A DNA stretch of 64,000 nt from assembly GCA_000149265.1 (NCBI GenBank), contig CH002866.1, positions 723,132 to 787,131 on the forward strand. Reading direction: 5' to 3'. The notes beneath the pieces were generated by a model. It saw only the letters and a program-made list of their open reading frames with translations, made no database searches and was not told the DNA's origin. The position numbers and the translations under genes are program-made. Positions 11,411-24,400 of this stretch are shown in pieces. The number at the start of each line of letters is the position of its first letter. The first letter of the stretch is position 1. The stretch comes from Ciona savignyi. Lineage: Eukaryota > Chordata > Ascidiacea > Phlebobranchia > Cionidae.

Positions 11411-12655
11411 CATTAGTAATAAATGAAATAATAGTTTTGTTATTTTTTTACTGCAACTTCCTAAATGTGTATTCAACAATCAAGAGATTCTCAAGTGTCA
11501 ATACTATTCTTATGAAGCAATCATTTTACCACAATTAAGTTAAAGTAATCAAATTACTTCAATTCAATTAAGTTGTTTTGCTATGCTCTATTACATGGTG
11601 CCTTTGCATTTATTCGCCAATTTGGTCAATCTACAGTGTTAAGTGTTTTAGACCAGTTATATATATTTTAAACGAGACTTTTTGTATTGATCTTGCTTTG
11701 TATGTTACTCATTTCTTCGTATAGTTATGTTTTTTTATGGAAAAACTTCCTATTTTTACCTCTATTTACCTTTTTCTAAATGTTTATAATATTTTAAACA
11801 ACGAAATGCAGTATGTTTCTTTATATTTTAAATATATCTGTCAAGTATTATTCCCCGGTCTATCAAGACACAAAGAATGCACAGGAAAATGTTGTGACAC
11901 ATTCTGATAAATTGCATTCAGAACGACACACGATATTTCTTGGCACCCCAATTGTTTAGCCATTAGTATTACATATTTCTGATGCTTTGTTTTTGCATTT
12001 TACTGGATAAATATATCGGAAAATTAATTTTATTTTATGTGATGTATATCGCAGTAAACATATATATTTATATTCTGGTTCATATTTAAAATTTGCGAGT
12101 CCATATTACAAACATACATTTAAAGATCTGCCACAAGAATTTCATTTTGGAAAAACCCATTGATTATTTGCTAATTTGGATTTTATCCCTTAGCTAAGTA
12201 GATTTGTAAAACATTATATGCTTTAATGCAATTGGATGCAAATAAATTTATATTAAAGTTGCTCTCTTTAAATAGTTAGTAATGCTATTTAACATTCCTT
12301 TACTAGATTACTGCTAATGATACATGGTGCTATAATGCTCTATATAATCATTTACAATTTACTTCACACACATATATACATAGTTCTAATTTCCTGTGCT
12401 AAGTGTGTTACACAAATTTAAGTTGGAATGTTTACATTATTTTGAAAAGTGTCACATTTGTTAGTTTGTATTAGTAGGTTCTACTGCTTTTCATGGTGAT
12501 TTCTTATTTGTTTATTGCCATAAATAAGTTTTTTTGTCATTGTACTATACCTTGCTTTTGTTGTTTTGCCTGGGAATGTTATGATTCATGTTTTATATGA
12601 AATTTTAATGAGCTGCTGTGATGAAAGTTTTAATACATGGTCGTTCTTAAGGGAA
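11411..12655. other. Intergenic between FE65-like gene and GH3-1
   Basis: Very AT-rich, with an AATAAA at 11418-11423 serving the FE65-like gene. No exon, repeat family or RNA gene was recognised. About 12400-12655 presumably holds the promoter of GH3-1. Confidence 0.5.
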
Positions 12656-15600
12656 ATGAAGGTCACAGGTTTTTGGCTGGTTTTTGCTCTGTTTATTCAT
12701 GATGCAATGCTTATTGAAGTTTTTCCATTTCAAGACATCACTTTGTCAAGAGAAGAAAGAGTTAACGACTTGGTAAGAGCATCACAATTAATCATTTTAC
12801 AAACTCGTACTATATTTGCTTTCACAGTAAGCCTGTTTCCATAAAATTTATTTAGAAAGTTCATACAAAAATTTGTCGTATACCCCACATAATATTAAGA
12901 TTATCAACAATATACATACTTTCATAACACTGACTGCCACTGATCTAAAGTATTGCAACACAAAACTGTAGTTTTGAGCTAAATGTGGTTCCTAGTGAGG
13001 AATTTGCAGTCCATGATTGGTTCGCTGAGTGGACTTTTTAAAAGTCCTTAACGAATTTACAAAAATGTAATAATAATTTTCATAATTTTTTACAAACACT
13101 TTTTTTTATTTGTCAATGTACCTTTATGTCTTCATGTGAGATGCTTAAAATTAGGTTTAATCCAAAATTGCAACGTGCCATGTTATAATTACGCAAGAAG
13201 TAAAACCATAAATCTCTTAACTTTGTAATTTAAATTCAGGTCTCACGACTTACTTTAAAAGAACTTTTGGCTCAAGTAACCAGGGGTGGCGCTGGTGACA
13301 ATGGACCAGCACCAGCAATAGATAGACTTGGAATCGGACGGTACAACTGGAACACTGAATGCTTGCGAGGTTACGCAATGAACGGCGATGCAACGTGTTT
13401 CCCTCAGCCCATCGGACTTGCTGCAACTTTCGAGTGAGCAATTCTGTAATTAACTGTTAAAATTGGTATTCTAATCAATATAAAGATACACCTTGTGTAT
13501 AGCAATTTCTGTTGCTTTTCCAATGAATATGGAGCTACATTTCTTGTATAGCAATTTTCGCAAGTACTGGTAATGGTACTACAGCACAGCCCAGGCTAGT
13601 GTTTTTAACCCTTTTAAGCTTACGGTTACGGCACCCTACCAATAGGATGAATGGCTTGTGGTAGCCTGGCAAACCGACACCAATTTCACTGAGCTGTTTT
13701 ATGCCACGTTGAAAACGCACTCAGACAAAAAAAGACTAATTGAATATGGAACATAATAATTCACACAATAAGATGTAATTTCTTATAGCCTGAATTAAAC
13801 AGCAGGAGGGGCCAAAGTGTTTTAACATTTTCGGCCAACCTTTAATGATTTACAAGGCACCCTGGTTGAAAACCAGTAACAATTAAATTGAACTCTTACC
13901 TAGACTCTCACCTGAATGAATTTAGTCAGGACATTTATTATTTCATCAAACCTTTAGCCACTGATCCAAAAACTTAATTATTCACAGCCAACCCCTGATC
14001 AAGAAAATGGCGCATGCGATTGCAGTAGAAGCTCGTGCGAAACACAATAACTTCACCAAACATGGCAACTTTGGAGACCACACCGGTCTCAGTTGTTTCT
14101 CGCCAGTGATAAATATAATGAGACATCCACTCTGGGGAAGAAACCAGGTGCTTATTTTTACCCACTTTTTTGGGTGAACAAAACAACCGTCCAATAAATA
14201 TTATTTAAATGGCCCCATTACTATAAATTTGATTTTTGTTGTGTTATAACGCACTCTGTAGTTTTACGCAAGTTTTGATGTCGGTAACAAGATTTGGTTT
14301 GGGTAAACAGACTAATAAATCTTTACCAGTAGTCGAATCATCTTAGTATTATATGTAAAATATTATTTATACTTGTGTTGTATGATACATGTGAAATCTC
14401 TTAAAAAGTTGAACGAAATTGACAGTCACTTTAAAAAGCCAATTTCTTAATTTTTGTTTAAACATTTCAGGAAACTTATGGAGAGGATCCAGTCATGTCA
14501 AGTCTGATGGCTCATGCTTATGTGACTGGCTTGCAAGGGGATGAGATCTATCTACCAGCTACTGCTAATTGCAAGCATTTTGCTGCATATGATGGCCCTG
14601 AGAATATACCTTCTTCCAGGTCCAGTATTTGTCTTAGTGGATAGGATAATATGATAAAAGTATAACTTTCTGCACCGATAGCTCACTAAGCTTCAGTCAG
14701 TTAGGTAACGCTGTTTTCTTAATACAGTTAACAGACATTGCTCACTCCAATCAAGTGTAAATTAATTACTTGGAAAGGTAAAAAACATTTTTTACATATA
14801 TACGGAATAATGTAGTCATTTATTTGGCAAAGCGATTTTGAGAACAAGTTAAGCAAATAAACCTGCTTCGCTTTAAATAGAGATCTACTTCGATCTTGGT
14901 CGCATCTGTTTTCGCTTGCGCTTCAATCCGCGCATTCTCTTCTTCCCCTGTCAACGCATCGTTAACTAATAAAGTTTACGAATTGTTTTGGGGGCGATTA
15001 GACAGGATTAAAATATCCCTTGCTCTCTCAATGTCGGCAAATCCGAAAAAACATGTTTCAATATAATTCACCAGTTCACTATTCTCCCATCACCACCCCC
15101 ACATAATGCAGCAACAAAAAGAGAGCTATTCCTTTTACCTCTGCACTTTTGCAGACTAACGTTCAACGCTGTAGTATCGATGGAAGACCTCGGCAGAACA
15201 TACTTCCCAGCATTCAGAGAGTGCATTCATTCTGGTTGCTTCGGTATTGTCTGCAGCTACAATGCAATCAACGGGCAGCCTGCTTGTGCCAGCCATTACC
15301 TGCGTATGTGCTGTATTATTGGGGTTTCGTACAGTATAGATTTATGTTAATGAACCAAAAGAAGATAGGTCATGGAAAAATAAATATTGCAAGACTAGAT
15401 AACAATAAATGGATTTGAGAATAAATGTATCAAACCAATATAGTTCACTTTTTTACTAATAAAAGCTCTCTCTTCAACCATTAAGCGTTTTTTGCATGTT
15501 TTCTCTGATCGATTTTACTACTATTAGATGGGTTAATACTGTAATATACTTTGTGTTAATTTGAGCAATTTGAAAATTCTTTAAATGTTTTATTATGACC

Positions 15601-18600
15601 TAGGGTATTCTAGTTTCGATATTACAATAAAATGACAAACACTAAAAAAGAAAAGAAAAAAAATTAATAATAAATAAGGGAAATATTCTGTCCCTAACCA
15701 CAACACTAATTTACCTTCTCCTACCTTCTTTTATCTTTGTCCATAAAGTAATTTTTAATTTGTAGTGATTTAAATTTTATTTTTTAATGTTGACCAATTC
15801 CAGAAAGCATACTGCGAGATAAGTTCAAATACAAGGGCTATGTGTCCAGTGACGAAGGTGCCATTGAATTCTTTGATACTCTCTTTAAATACACCAAAAC
15901 TAAACTGCTTTCAGCAGTTGGTAAGTTGACTATATTGTTTAAAATTGTAGCTGTGGAATATAGGAAAATATTATATCAATCTGCAGTTATCAGTATTTTA
16001 TTAACATGCCAATTGGTTTTGATACACTTAGTAATTTTATACAATTTTACGACCAGCTGGGTGGCCTTTTTATGTGCAACTAAGAGAAAACTACAGTACA
16101 GCATAGCCAAAAATGGCATTGACTTATTTTTCTATGCTAAAGTATAGCAAAGCTTAGCATTTATGATAATTGAGCCGAACCCTTGATTGTCTTAGAATCT
16201 CCTGGCAAAACATCTAGATACCACAGATATTTCCAGAACCTAAAAATTTCATTTACACTGAAAGATAAATAAATACGTTTAAGCTAATTGTTAGATTGTT
16301 GTTTGCTGATCTTTAATTCTTTGGACAGACTATCAGTATTGCTTAACTGTGCCTTAGCACTTTTCACATGTTTAATGCTTTTTATTTTAGTTTTAAAAAC
16401 CATTTCATTATCCAGCCGGATTTAACGCTGGAGTCGACTTAGAACTGACAAGTTACGGCCGCGATAACCGATACTCGCTGTTGAACCAAGCTGTTGAGGA
16501 GGGGCTGGTGACGGAGGCATCGCTACGAAGAGCAGCGAAACGATTGTTCCGCACGAGGATGGCTCTCGGGGAGTTTGATCCTCCAGAGTTGAACCACTGG
16601 CTCAATGTTCCTGTGGATGGTGAGGATTGGGGTTGGTTGGGGAAATTAAATGGAGGAAGGTAGGGAAGGAGGGAAACTGCTCACTAAAATGAATACTTTG
16701 ATATTAAGGTTAGTGCAAGGGCTATAGGTAAAGTAAGTGTGAGTCCTTGGGTTGAAATTAGTGTTTGGAGCAGGGTAAGAATTAGTTTCCATAATTTTAG
16801 TTAGCATTTTCCCACCCTTCTTTCTTCCCTTTTTCCTTTATTTTATTATTGTCCCTGTTATTTGCATGTTTATTAGTTACAATGTCTAAACATACAACAC
16901 ACTTTTTCGAGTTAAATAATTTTAATGTGTAAATTTATTATGTGCCATTTTATGCCACAGAAATGCCACTTATGCATACAGTCAGGTTTTGCATGCTATT
17001 GCAGTGTGTTTAATATAAAAAAATATTCACAGTTTTTGTTTTACCCATTGAACCACTTGGTTTAGGCAACAACTAATTGCCTTAAAGAAGGACACAAACG
17101 ACTAGCAAACAGCTGGTTTCAAGCCACCATCTTTAGCGAAACACCATACTAATACGATAAAATTGAGTTATGTCCAAAAGATGCAAATATGAAAAGTACC
17201 AACTTATCAGTTTACCATGGTTCATATACAAAATCACTTCAAATTTAGATGATTAAATCTTTAATTATTTTTTTTTGTGACATTTAGTCATACAGAGCAA
17301 GGAACACAGGGAACTGGCTGCTGAAGTAGCTGCTAAATCTTTTGTTCTGCTTAAAAACGATGGAGTGTTGCCTTTGCGTGAACTCTACAAAAACGTTGCT
17401 GTAAGGAAATTCTTGTACACTTATTTGTTAAAGCTATCTTTTTTTTGTAAAACAAAGAAATTATTTTTATCAGAAAAAACAACACATAAGTAAATATGCA
17501 TTTTGCATCGGGTGAAATATGTTTCTTGTTCCATTTTTGGTCCGATATATAGGGTAATGAATGTAAAATATAATTGTGCCATTAATGCACTATAAACACA
17601 AAGGAACATGGTTTACCTATTTATTCTTTATCAGATTTGAACAAAATAGTACATATAAGCTTATAAGGTTATTTATAGTATATATAAAGTTATTTATTTT
17701 TTTTTTTAAATACATCTCAATTTTTGCTAGTTTTGTTGTTAATGAAACTGTTTAATAAAAATAAATAAATCCAATGTGTATATGCGCAAAAATATCTATA
17801 ATTTAATCAAAAGCCTCTCACACCTTTACTGCTTACAGTTGTGTGAAATCATTAGATAACCCAGCAGAACTGGTAAATTTCACAATAATTTGTCATTGTT
17901 TTTTTTTCAAGATTATCGGTCCGTTTATCAACAACAGTGCTGCACTGATCGGGGATTATCATCCCGATTACAATTTGAAATATTTCGTATCGCCGCTCCA
18001 AGCAGCCGACTCTCTATCGTTACTCTGGTGTTGCACGCTTCACAACGGGGTGCATTGGAGCTAACGATAAAAATCTTCCGATCTGCAATACTTACAACTC
18101 GAGCCAGGTTAAGGAAGTTGTAACTGGGAGTGAGATTGTTCTTGTCACATTGGGGACAGGTAAGTGTTCTGGAAATTTACTAAAAAGATAAAAACAACTA
18201 TGCAACAGATTACGTTAATCCAGTGGATATTATTATTATTGTGTATCCTGGCGTCATGACATGTTTTATTTTCTGGCCTGTTAAGATGAACATAAATCTT
18301 ACATCCATGCTCATTTGCACGCTTTTTACTAGCAGCTTTAGTAGAACACCTGCTAAAAGCCTAATCCGCTCTAAATGCATCTTTCACTTCTAGAAACAAT
18401 CATCGCTTGTTTTTTAAGGTGTTGGTATTGAGGCTGAGGGTAGAGACAGAAGTAGTATGGATCTACCTGGGAAACAACTTGAAATGCTTAAGGATGTAGT
18501 GAAATTTGGTAAGTTGTAATTTGGTTTATTTGATAATATACAACCGATTTAATTCTATATTTCAAACAGCATGTTCTCAATTATATCCATTGTGGCAACA

Positions 18601-20887
18601 AAACCTGTTATAATAACACAAGTGATTGTCAGATTACCTCATGTCCGCAGTCTGGTTACTGAATTTATTGCTCTGTGTTGCAAATGTTGGATGTATTAAA
18701 ATGGTGAGCTCAACCTATTAATAATCCAGTAGATTTAGGCAATATCCAATGAGTCCCTTGACTAAACTAACACAAGATTTACTATCTGCTGTTTTTGATC
18801 CAACAATCTTAAAGGTGCCAGTCCTGCCTACTCTGCCTAGTGGCTGGTAAAACTTAGTATTCTGTTTTTTGCATTTATATAACTTTACATAACTCACAGC
18901 GAGTGGACCTGTGATTGTGCTTCTGTTCAACGCTGGTCCACTGGACGTCAGGTGGCCGATGGATAACGTTGCAGCAGTCATCGCTTGCCACTTCTCGGCG
19001 CAGATGACCGGTGCTGGGATAATGAAGGTCATCACTGGTCAAGTCAACCCAGCAGCTCGGCTTCCAAGCACCTGGCCTGCGTCTATGAGCCAGGTGAACT
19101 GAATTTTTATTGGTTGAATGAGTAAATTTCGACATGGTTTTCGTCTTTGAGGGGGAAACAATTTACAGATAAATTGGGTTCCTATTTTAGAATCAATGGT
19201 CAAATTATATAAAACGAGAAAATCATTGGAATTAGTTTTAATTCTAAAAATTTTCGAATGATGTACGATTGGACCTTTTGTTTTTCGAGAAAAACATTAT
19301 GTAGTGTGTATTGTCAGGGTAGAAACATATTTTGCGCTTCATAATAATTTATCGGTAAGCATGAAGAGTTTGTATTCTTTTTATCACTTCAATTGTATTT
19401 TTCCGATTTTTTTTAGGTGCCCCCAATGACAAACTACAGCATGCACGAGCGCACGTACCGCTACTCCACCTCTGTACCACTCTTTCCATTCGGCTACGGA
19501 CTGTCCTACACCAAGTTCTGGTACGTTGACGCCATCGTTGAACCAACTGTCGTGAGGAACTGCCAGGTCCCTGTTGTCCGAGTAATGGTGCAAAACACAG
19601 GGGATTTGGATGGAGAGGAGGTAAATTACATTTTTTCCACTGGTCATTATGGTTTTACTTTATGATTACATGGAGATTTGGAGTAATCGACTCTATAACA
19701 AATATTTTTTTGGTTTCTTATTCCCAATTCTCATTATAAATGTATAGGATGCATGTTTTATGCTCCAAAAGAATATTATATTGTGTTGTATTTTAGCTTA
19801 AATACATCAAATCTTCTATACACTTCAAATAACATCATCAGAGCAAATGTTTCTTAAATTAACTATTTTAAAAGCTTTGTATAAATATGTACCTAATTAA
19901 ATATATGGCAAATAAAGCTGTGGTAACATATAAAAATCACCTTTTGTTTTAATCGCCCATATTATGCATTCATTTAACAGCCACATTTAATAGCATTAGT
20001 AGCAAGAAGTTAACAAAGTGAACTCATAAAAAGCTGTTTTGCACATTATATTAAAAAGAAACTGTGGTCAAATAACACAGCCCCTTGTGATTTGCGACCA
20101 TTGCGTTTTGGTACACTATACATGAAAGGAGTTGATAAAAAATGACAGCCAAAAAATAATTGCAAAAATGAACTAATAACACAAACTTTTCAATGGTTGT
20201 CGAAACTATCTTCAGTGTTAATGCAATTATTCGGGATATTCATGCAATATTTCTTAGCTGGAGTTTTTCATCAAAGCATTCTGTCTGTGTTATTATTGTT
20301 TTAGAGGCTGATGAAATAAAACAACAAATCTTTCAAACAATTTTCCAGGTGGTCCAAATCTACATGACCTCGAAGAAAAAACAAGATCGTGAACTCTTAC
20401 ATCAACTAGTGGCATTCAAGCGAGTGCCGATAAAAGCTTTTGAAGAAATCTCGGTTGAACTACCAATTCCTCATCTCAGCAGAGCTATTTGGCTTCATCG
20501 TAACGGAGGTACTGCCATACATAATATTGGCTCTAATTCTGGTTATTTATAATCGTTCGTAAACGTTTAAAATTCTTTGCAAAATCTGTCTTTCAAAAAA
20601 AAATATTAAAATTTTATTATCACCAAATTGTTCAAACCATTATATCTTTACAATGTTAAAATATATGATATTTATAAATGTCCATACATCCCAAATTGTT
20701 TGTTGAAGTTGACAATTCTTTTGCAGACTACGATTACTACTTCGACGCTGACGAGTTCACTTTGTACGTTGGCGGACAGCAGCCCCATCAAGTGGTGAAA
20801 GTTCCCTCGAATATTCTCACAGTCTCGTTCAAGTACGAGTTGGAACATCCAGGCCAAGTGGTCTCTCTCAGCGATTGTCAGGCTTAA
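12656..20887 (+). CDS. GH3-1: glycoside hydrolase family 3, beta-xylosidase type (one extra base in exon 9)
   Basis: Fourteen exons: 12656-12772, 13240-13433, 13988-14147, 14471-14619, 15155-15303, 15804-15920, 16416-16619, 17288-17400, 17912-18159, 18419-18508, 18900-19093, 19417-19620, 20349-20508 and 20727-20887. There is a signal peptide (MKVTGFWLVFALFIHD). The GH3 N-domain carries the nucleophile Asp in YKGYVSSDE (about residue 273). The C-domain has GIEAEGRDRSSMDLPGKQ, where the acid/base Glu is expected. A fibronectin-III-like tail follows PLFPFGYGLSYTKF. Family members cut terminal beta-xylosyl or related sugars from oligosaccharides, here probably outside the cell. Exon 9 has one T more than the paralogue (about 18021), which breaks the frame after about two-thirds of the protein. 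This is either a sequence error or a young pseudogene. Confidence 0.88.
13591..13881. mobile_element. Possible hAT-like MITE in GH3-1 intron 2
   Basis: The left end reads CTAGTGTTTTTAACC and soon GGCACCC. The right end, on the other strand, reads TACTGGTTTTCAACC and then AGGGTGCC. This resembles the CAGNGGTTCTCAACC...GGTGCC ends of non-autonomous hAT elements. The ends are diverged and no 8-bp target duplication is obvious. Confidence 0.4.
16975..17140 (-). repeat. Decayed SINE fragment in GH3-1 intron 7
   Basis: The CTATTGCAGTGTGTT block, the TTTAGGCAACAACTAATTGC region and ACACAAACGACTAGCAAACAGC follow the order of the window's SINE family on the minus strand. They contain many differences, so this copy is old. 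Confidence 0.55.
18600..18800 (-). repeat. Decayed SINE fragment in GH3-1 intron 10
   Basis: The order of the blocks (GTGATTGTCAGATTACCTCA, CTGGTTACTGAA, a TCCAGTAG...TTTAGGCAATATCC region) matches the SINE body on the minus strand. The tRNA-like head is largely lost. Confidence 0.5.
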
Positions 20888-21473
20888 TCAAAACACAACA
20901 CCAATTGTTATACAACAATGCCCAAATTTACGAGTGCCAATTTTGTTTGAAGTATGTTTATGGTTTATTAGGTCAATTATGCTTTTTGGTGCATTGAACT
21001 ACATATTTTGTTAAAAATGAGAAGATTGATCAACTGAGCCTAACATTAAAAAACATGATGGTTTTATCATGAAAAAGTAAGATTAAATAAACTAGTCATT
21101 GTGCTTATTTCTTGGTAATGTGCCTTTACATGACAACATACTAATACTAATCCATTGCTTAAATTTTAAATTTACCTATTGTTGAACTTGTGTACTAAAC
21201 TTACCTTCAGTGTGTACAGATTACAATCTATATTATTTTCATTGTGTGAATGTACAGATGCCAGCAATGATATGCAGTGCAATTTTCTGTTTTTTTTTGT
21301 GTTTAATTTAACAAGAATTTTTACAAATTATTTGGTTTGCCTTTTTTTTTGTTGTTTATACAGTTTACACCTCCGTTATTATTCAAATCATGCAGTAAAA
21401 ACACAACAAACACTCAACCATACTTTTATATGTAATCATGTTTCTTATGTATTACCCAGGGCTAGGAAATATA
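20888..21473. other. Intergenic between the two GH3 genes
   Basis: Holds the GH3-1 3' UTR with an AATAAA at 21086-21091, then about 350 bp of AT-rich sequence that must contain the GH3-2 promoter and 5' UTR. No other gene was seen. Confidence 0.55.
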
Positions 21474-24400
21474 ATGATAAGGTTGTTTTTGCCTCTTGTG
21501 TTGTTCTTTTTTGTCTGCCATGGAAAAAAGGTGGTTTTCAGAAAAGAGAATTTAAATTTAGGAAATTTTCCCTTCCGTAATATAAGCTTAACTCGAGAAG
21601 AAAGGGTGGTTGATCTGGTAAGTCCTAAAAATAGCCAAGGCAATTTTAATATTATAAAAATGATACATCTAATGTTCTTTGAGTGGAACTTGTCCAGCAA
21701 TAAAGTGCATTGTTTACATTGCAAAATAATAATAAACCATGTTGTATAACTGGTATTTAAATAGTACTTAAAAATCCCGAAATTTAAATAGAAATGAAAA
21801 ACCATCTTATCTTTAGGTCAATCGACTCACTTTGGACGAGGTCATTTTGCAGCTAACCAGAGGAGGCGTTAGAGACAATGGACCAGCACCAGCAATAGAT
21901 AGACTTGGAATCAACCGGTACAACTGGAACACTGAATGCTTGCGAGGTTATGCAATGAACGGAGATGCCACGTGTTTCCCTCAGCCCATCGGACTTGCTG
22001 CAACTTTCGAGTGAGGAATTTTTAAAAATAACTTTTACGCTCTCGCACTAATGCAGTGTTGTATTTGGATTTTTGGCAGTGATAGTTGGAATAACATTTA
22101 TATTAATCTCAACTCAACCCTTGTATCAGTTGTTTAAAATGAATAATTAGATTACCTTGTATCCTTACTTAAAGTACAACATTACAGTATTAAAAGTTAA
22201 AACGCTTTAATGTAAAAGCATAACCAGTGTTGGAAAAATTGTCAGTGTAGGAATGTTTTTTACATAAAGGTAAGCGGTCGTGGCCGTAAATATATGTGTC
22301 TTTGAATGTCCCCATAGCACTGCTGTTATACTATTTCTTTTCTTCACTGCACAAGATACAAAAATCCTGGTCCTGGTGTGACTGTGGCCATGCCACTAAT
22401 AACATAATGTATTTAAATGCACCACTTGCAGCAAAAGGTGTTGTCTTTCAGTGGTAGGTTTTTATTTCAGCATTTTTTTGCAACTTTGCAGCCAACCTCT
22501 AATCAAGAAAATGGCGCATGCGATTGCAGTAGAAGCTCGTGCGAAACACAATAACTTCACCAAACATGGAAACTTTGGAGACCACACCGGTCTCAGTTGT
22601 TTCTCACCAGTGATAAACATAATGAGGCATCCACTCTGGGGAAGAAACCAGGTGCTTTAAACTAAGTCATCTTAAGATAATAACAATATATTACTAATTG
22701 AAATTATAATAAGATACTCATGTTTATCTGCGTAATATCAGCTTGTTGAACTCTACTAAGAACATATTTATAAAAAAAGGTTAAAAATAATATTTCAGGA
22801 AACTTATGGAGAAGACCCAGTTCTTACAAGTTTATTTGCCCGTGCTTATGTGACTGGCTTGCAAGGAGATGAGATCTATCTACCAGCTACTGCTGTTTGC
22901 AAGCATTTTGTGGCATATGCAGGTCCTGAAAACATACCAACCTCAAGGTTCTAGATTTTGTAAACTTGAAGAATTTTTTGGGAGTAAAATTAAGTTTTAA
23001 ACAACGTACTGGCATGGATAAGATGGGTAGAGTTACCGGAGCTTTTAAAGTGTGTTGTAAGTGATTATGACATTTCCTTACTTTTAGCACTAACTGTAAT
23101 ATTTATTAAATTATATCTTCTTCTTTTTTTTTTCACTTCAATGATGTGTTTTAATGACTGTTCGTTTTGCCGTCTTTTCCTGTTCCTGTATCGTGATTAT
23201 ATTTGTTTGCCATTTATTAAAAACTGGGGCAAAAAATGAATAAACTAAACTAAACTAGTCCATTCATTAAGTATGAAATCATGTATGTCACTTCATTTTA
23301 TATATCGGTTTTCCGATTTGTTTTTCTAGATTTGGCTTCAGCGCAAATGTAAGTGACCACGACATAGGAGCCACATTCTATAAAGCGTTCCGTGAGTGCG
23401 TCCACTCCGGTGCACTGGGAGTGATGTGTAGTTATAATGCAATCAACGGAATACCTTCTTGTGCCAACCCTATGCTAGGTTTGTAGAATTTTATTCTCTT
23501 TCTTCTACATTTGCAGTAGCAGCAGAAAGGTTGCGGGATCGAAACTACTAGCCAGATAGCCAGTTGTGTTCTTGGAAAATACACTTAAATATTGCTTGGA
23601 CCCAGTGAATTAATAAGTGAAATAAACTTACATGTATCCATTATTTACAACACACTGCCATAGATGCACTTAACCAACAGTGTATCATTGGTATTCCAAT
23701 AAAAATCTGTGGTATTCTGATGAAAGTCCTTATTTCGTTTTCCAAACCCAAGAAATAAACGTATCCATGTTTGTCTAATCCTACACAAATGAACGTACAA
23801 GAACTTTTACTACCTGCAGAAAATACTCTGAGAAGTAAATTTAACTTTAACGGTTACATTGTGAGTGATGAAAATGCTTTGGAAAATATTGACATTTTCT
23901 TCAACTACACCAAGTCTAAGGTGGAAACTGCTGCAGGTAGTGAGACATTTTTGCATCTATATAATCATAAGCTTAATTATCGTAGGACTGATTGTTTCAT
24001 AAAGTTAAATTACAATGATCAGTGAATATGTCTTCAACTCTTTCTGAGCATGTGAGACTATGTAAAATATTATGTTTTTTGTTGATTCTAAGGTTAACCT
24101 TGAGTATTTAATATTCCCACCTATGTTTGCATTGACTTAATTCATTTTCACATATTGCTGAATCAAATATTGCCTTTATTTACTTTACTTTGGTATAGGG
24201 TTTAACCACTAAAAAAGTGGCAATCAATACCCGGCCAAGCAGTTTAATCAATTAAAGTGGTTGTTTTCAAAGAAAGGTTGTTAAATTTAATCCAGCACGG
24301 CTAGTTTGTGATAGATTGTACCGAAACAACATCTGTGACGCAATTATAAACAATAAGTCAAAATAGCTCCAGAAACCTCTCAGTTAGAATGTGGTTTAAT

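Noticed and set aside
18875-19647. Open frames on the minus strand across GH3-1 exons 11-12 (and the same across 26470-27323 in GH3-2)
   Set aside because: They are antisense shadows of the GC-richer, near-identical GH3 exons. The plus-strand reading has catalytic motifs and matching splice sites.
20193-20552. 119-codon frame at the 3' end of GH3-1 read as a separate gene
   Set aside because: Its second half is GH3-1 exon 13; the first half is intron read-through.
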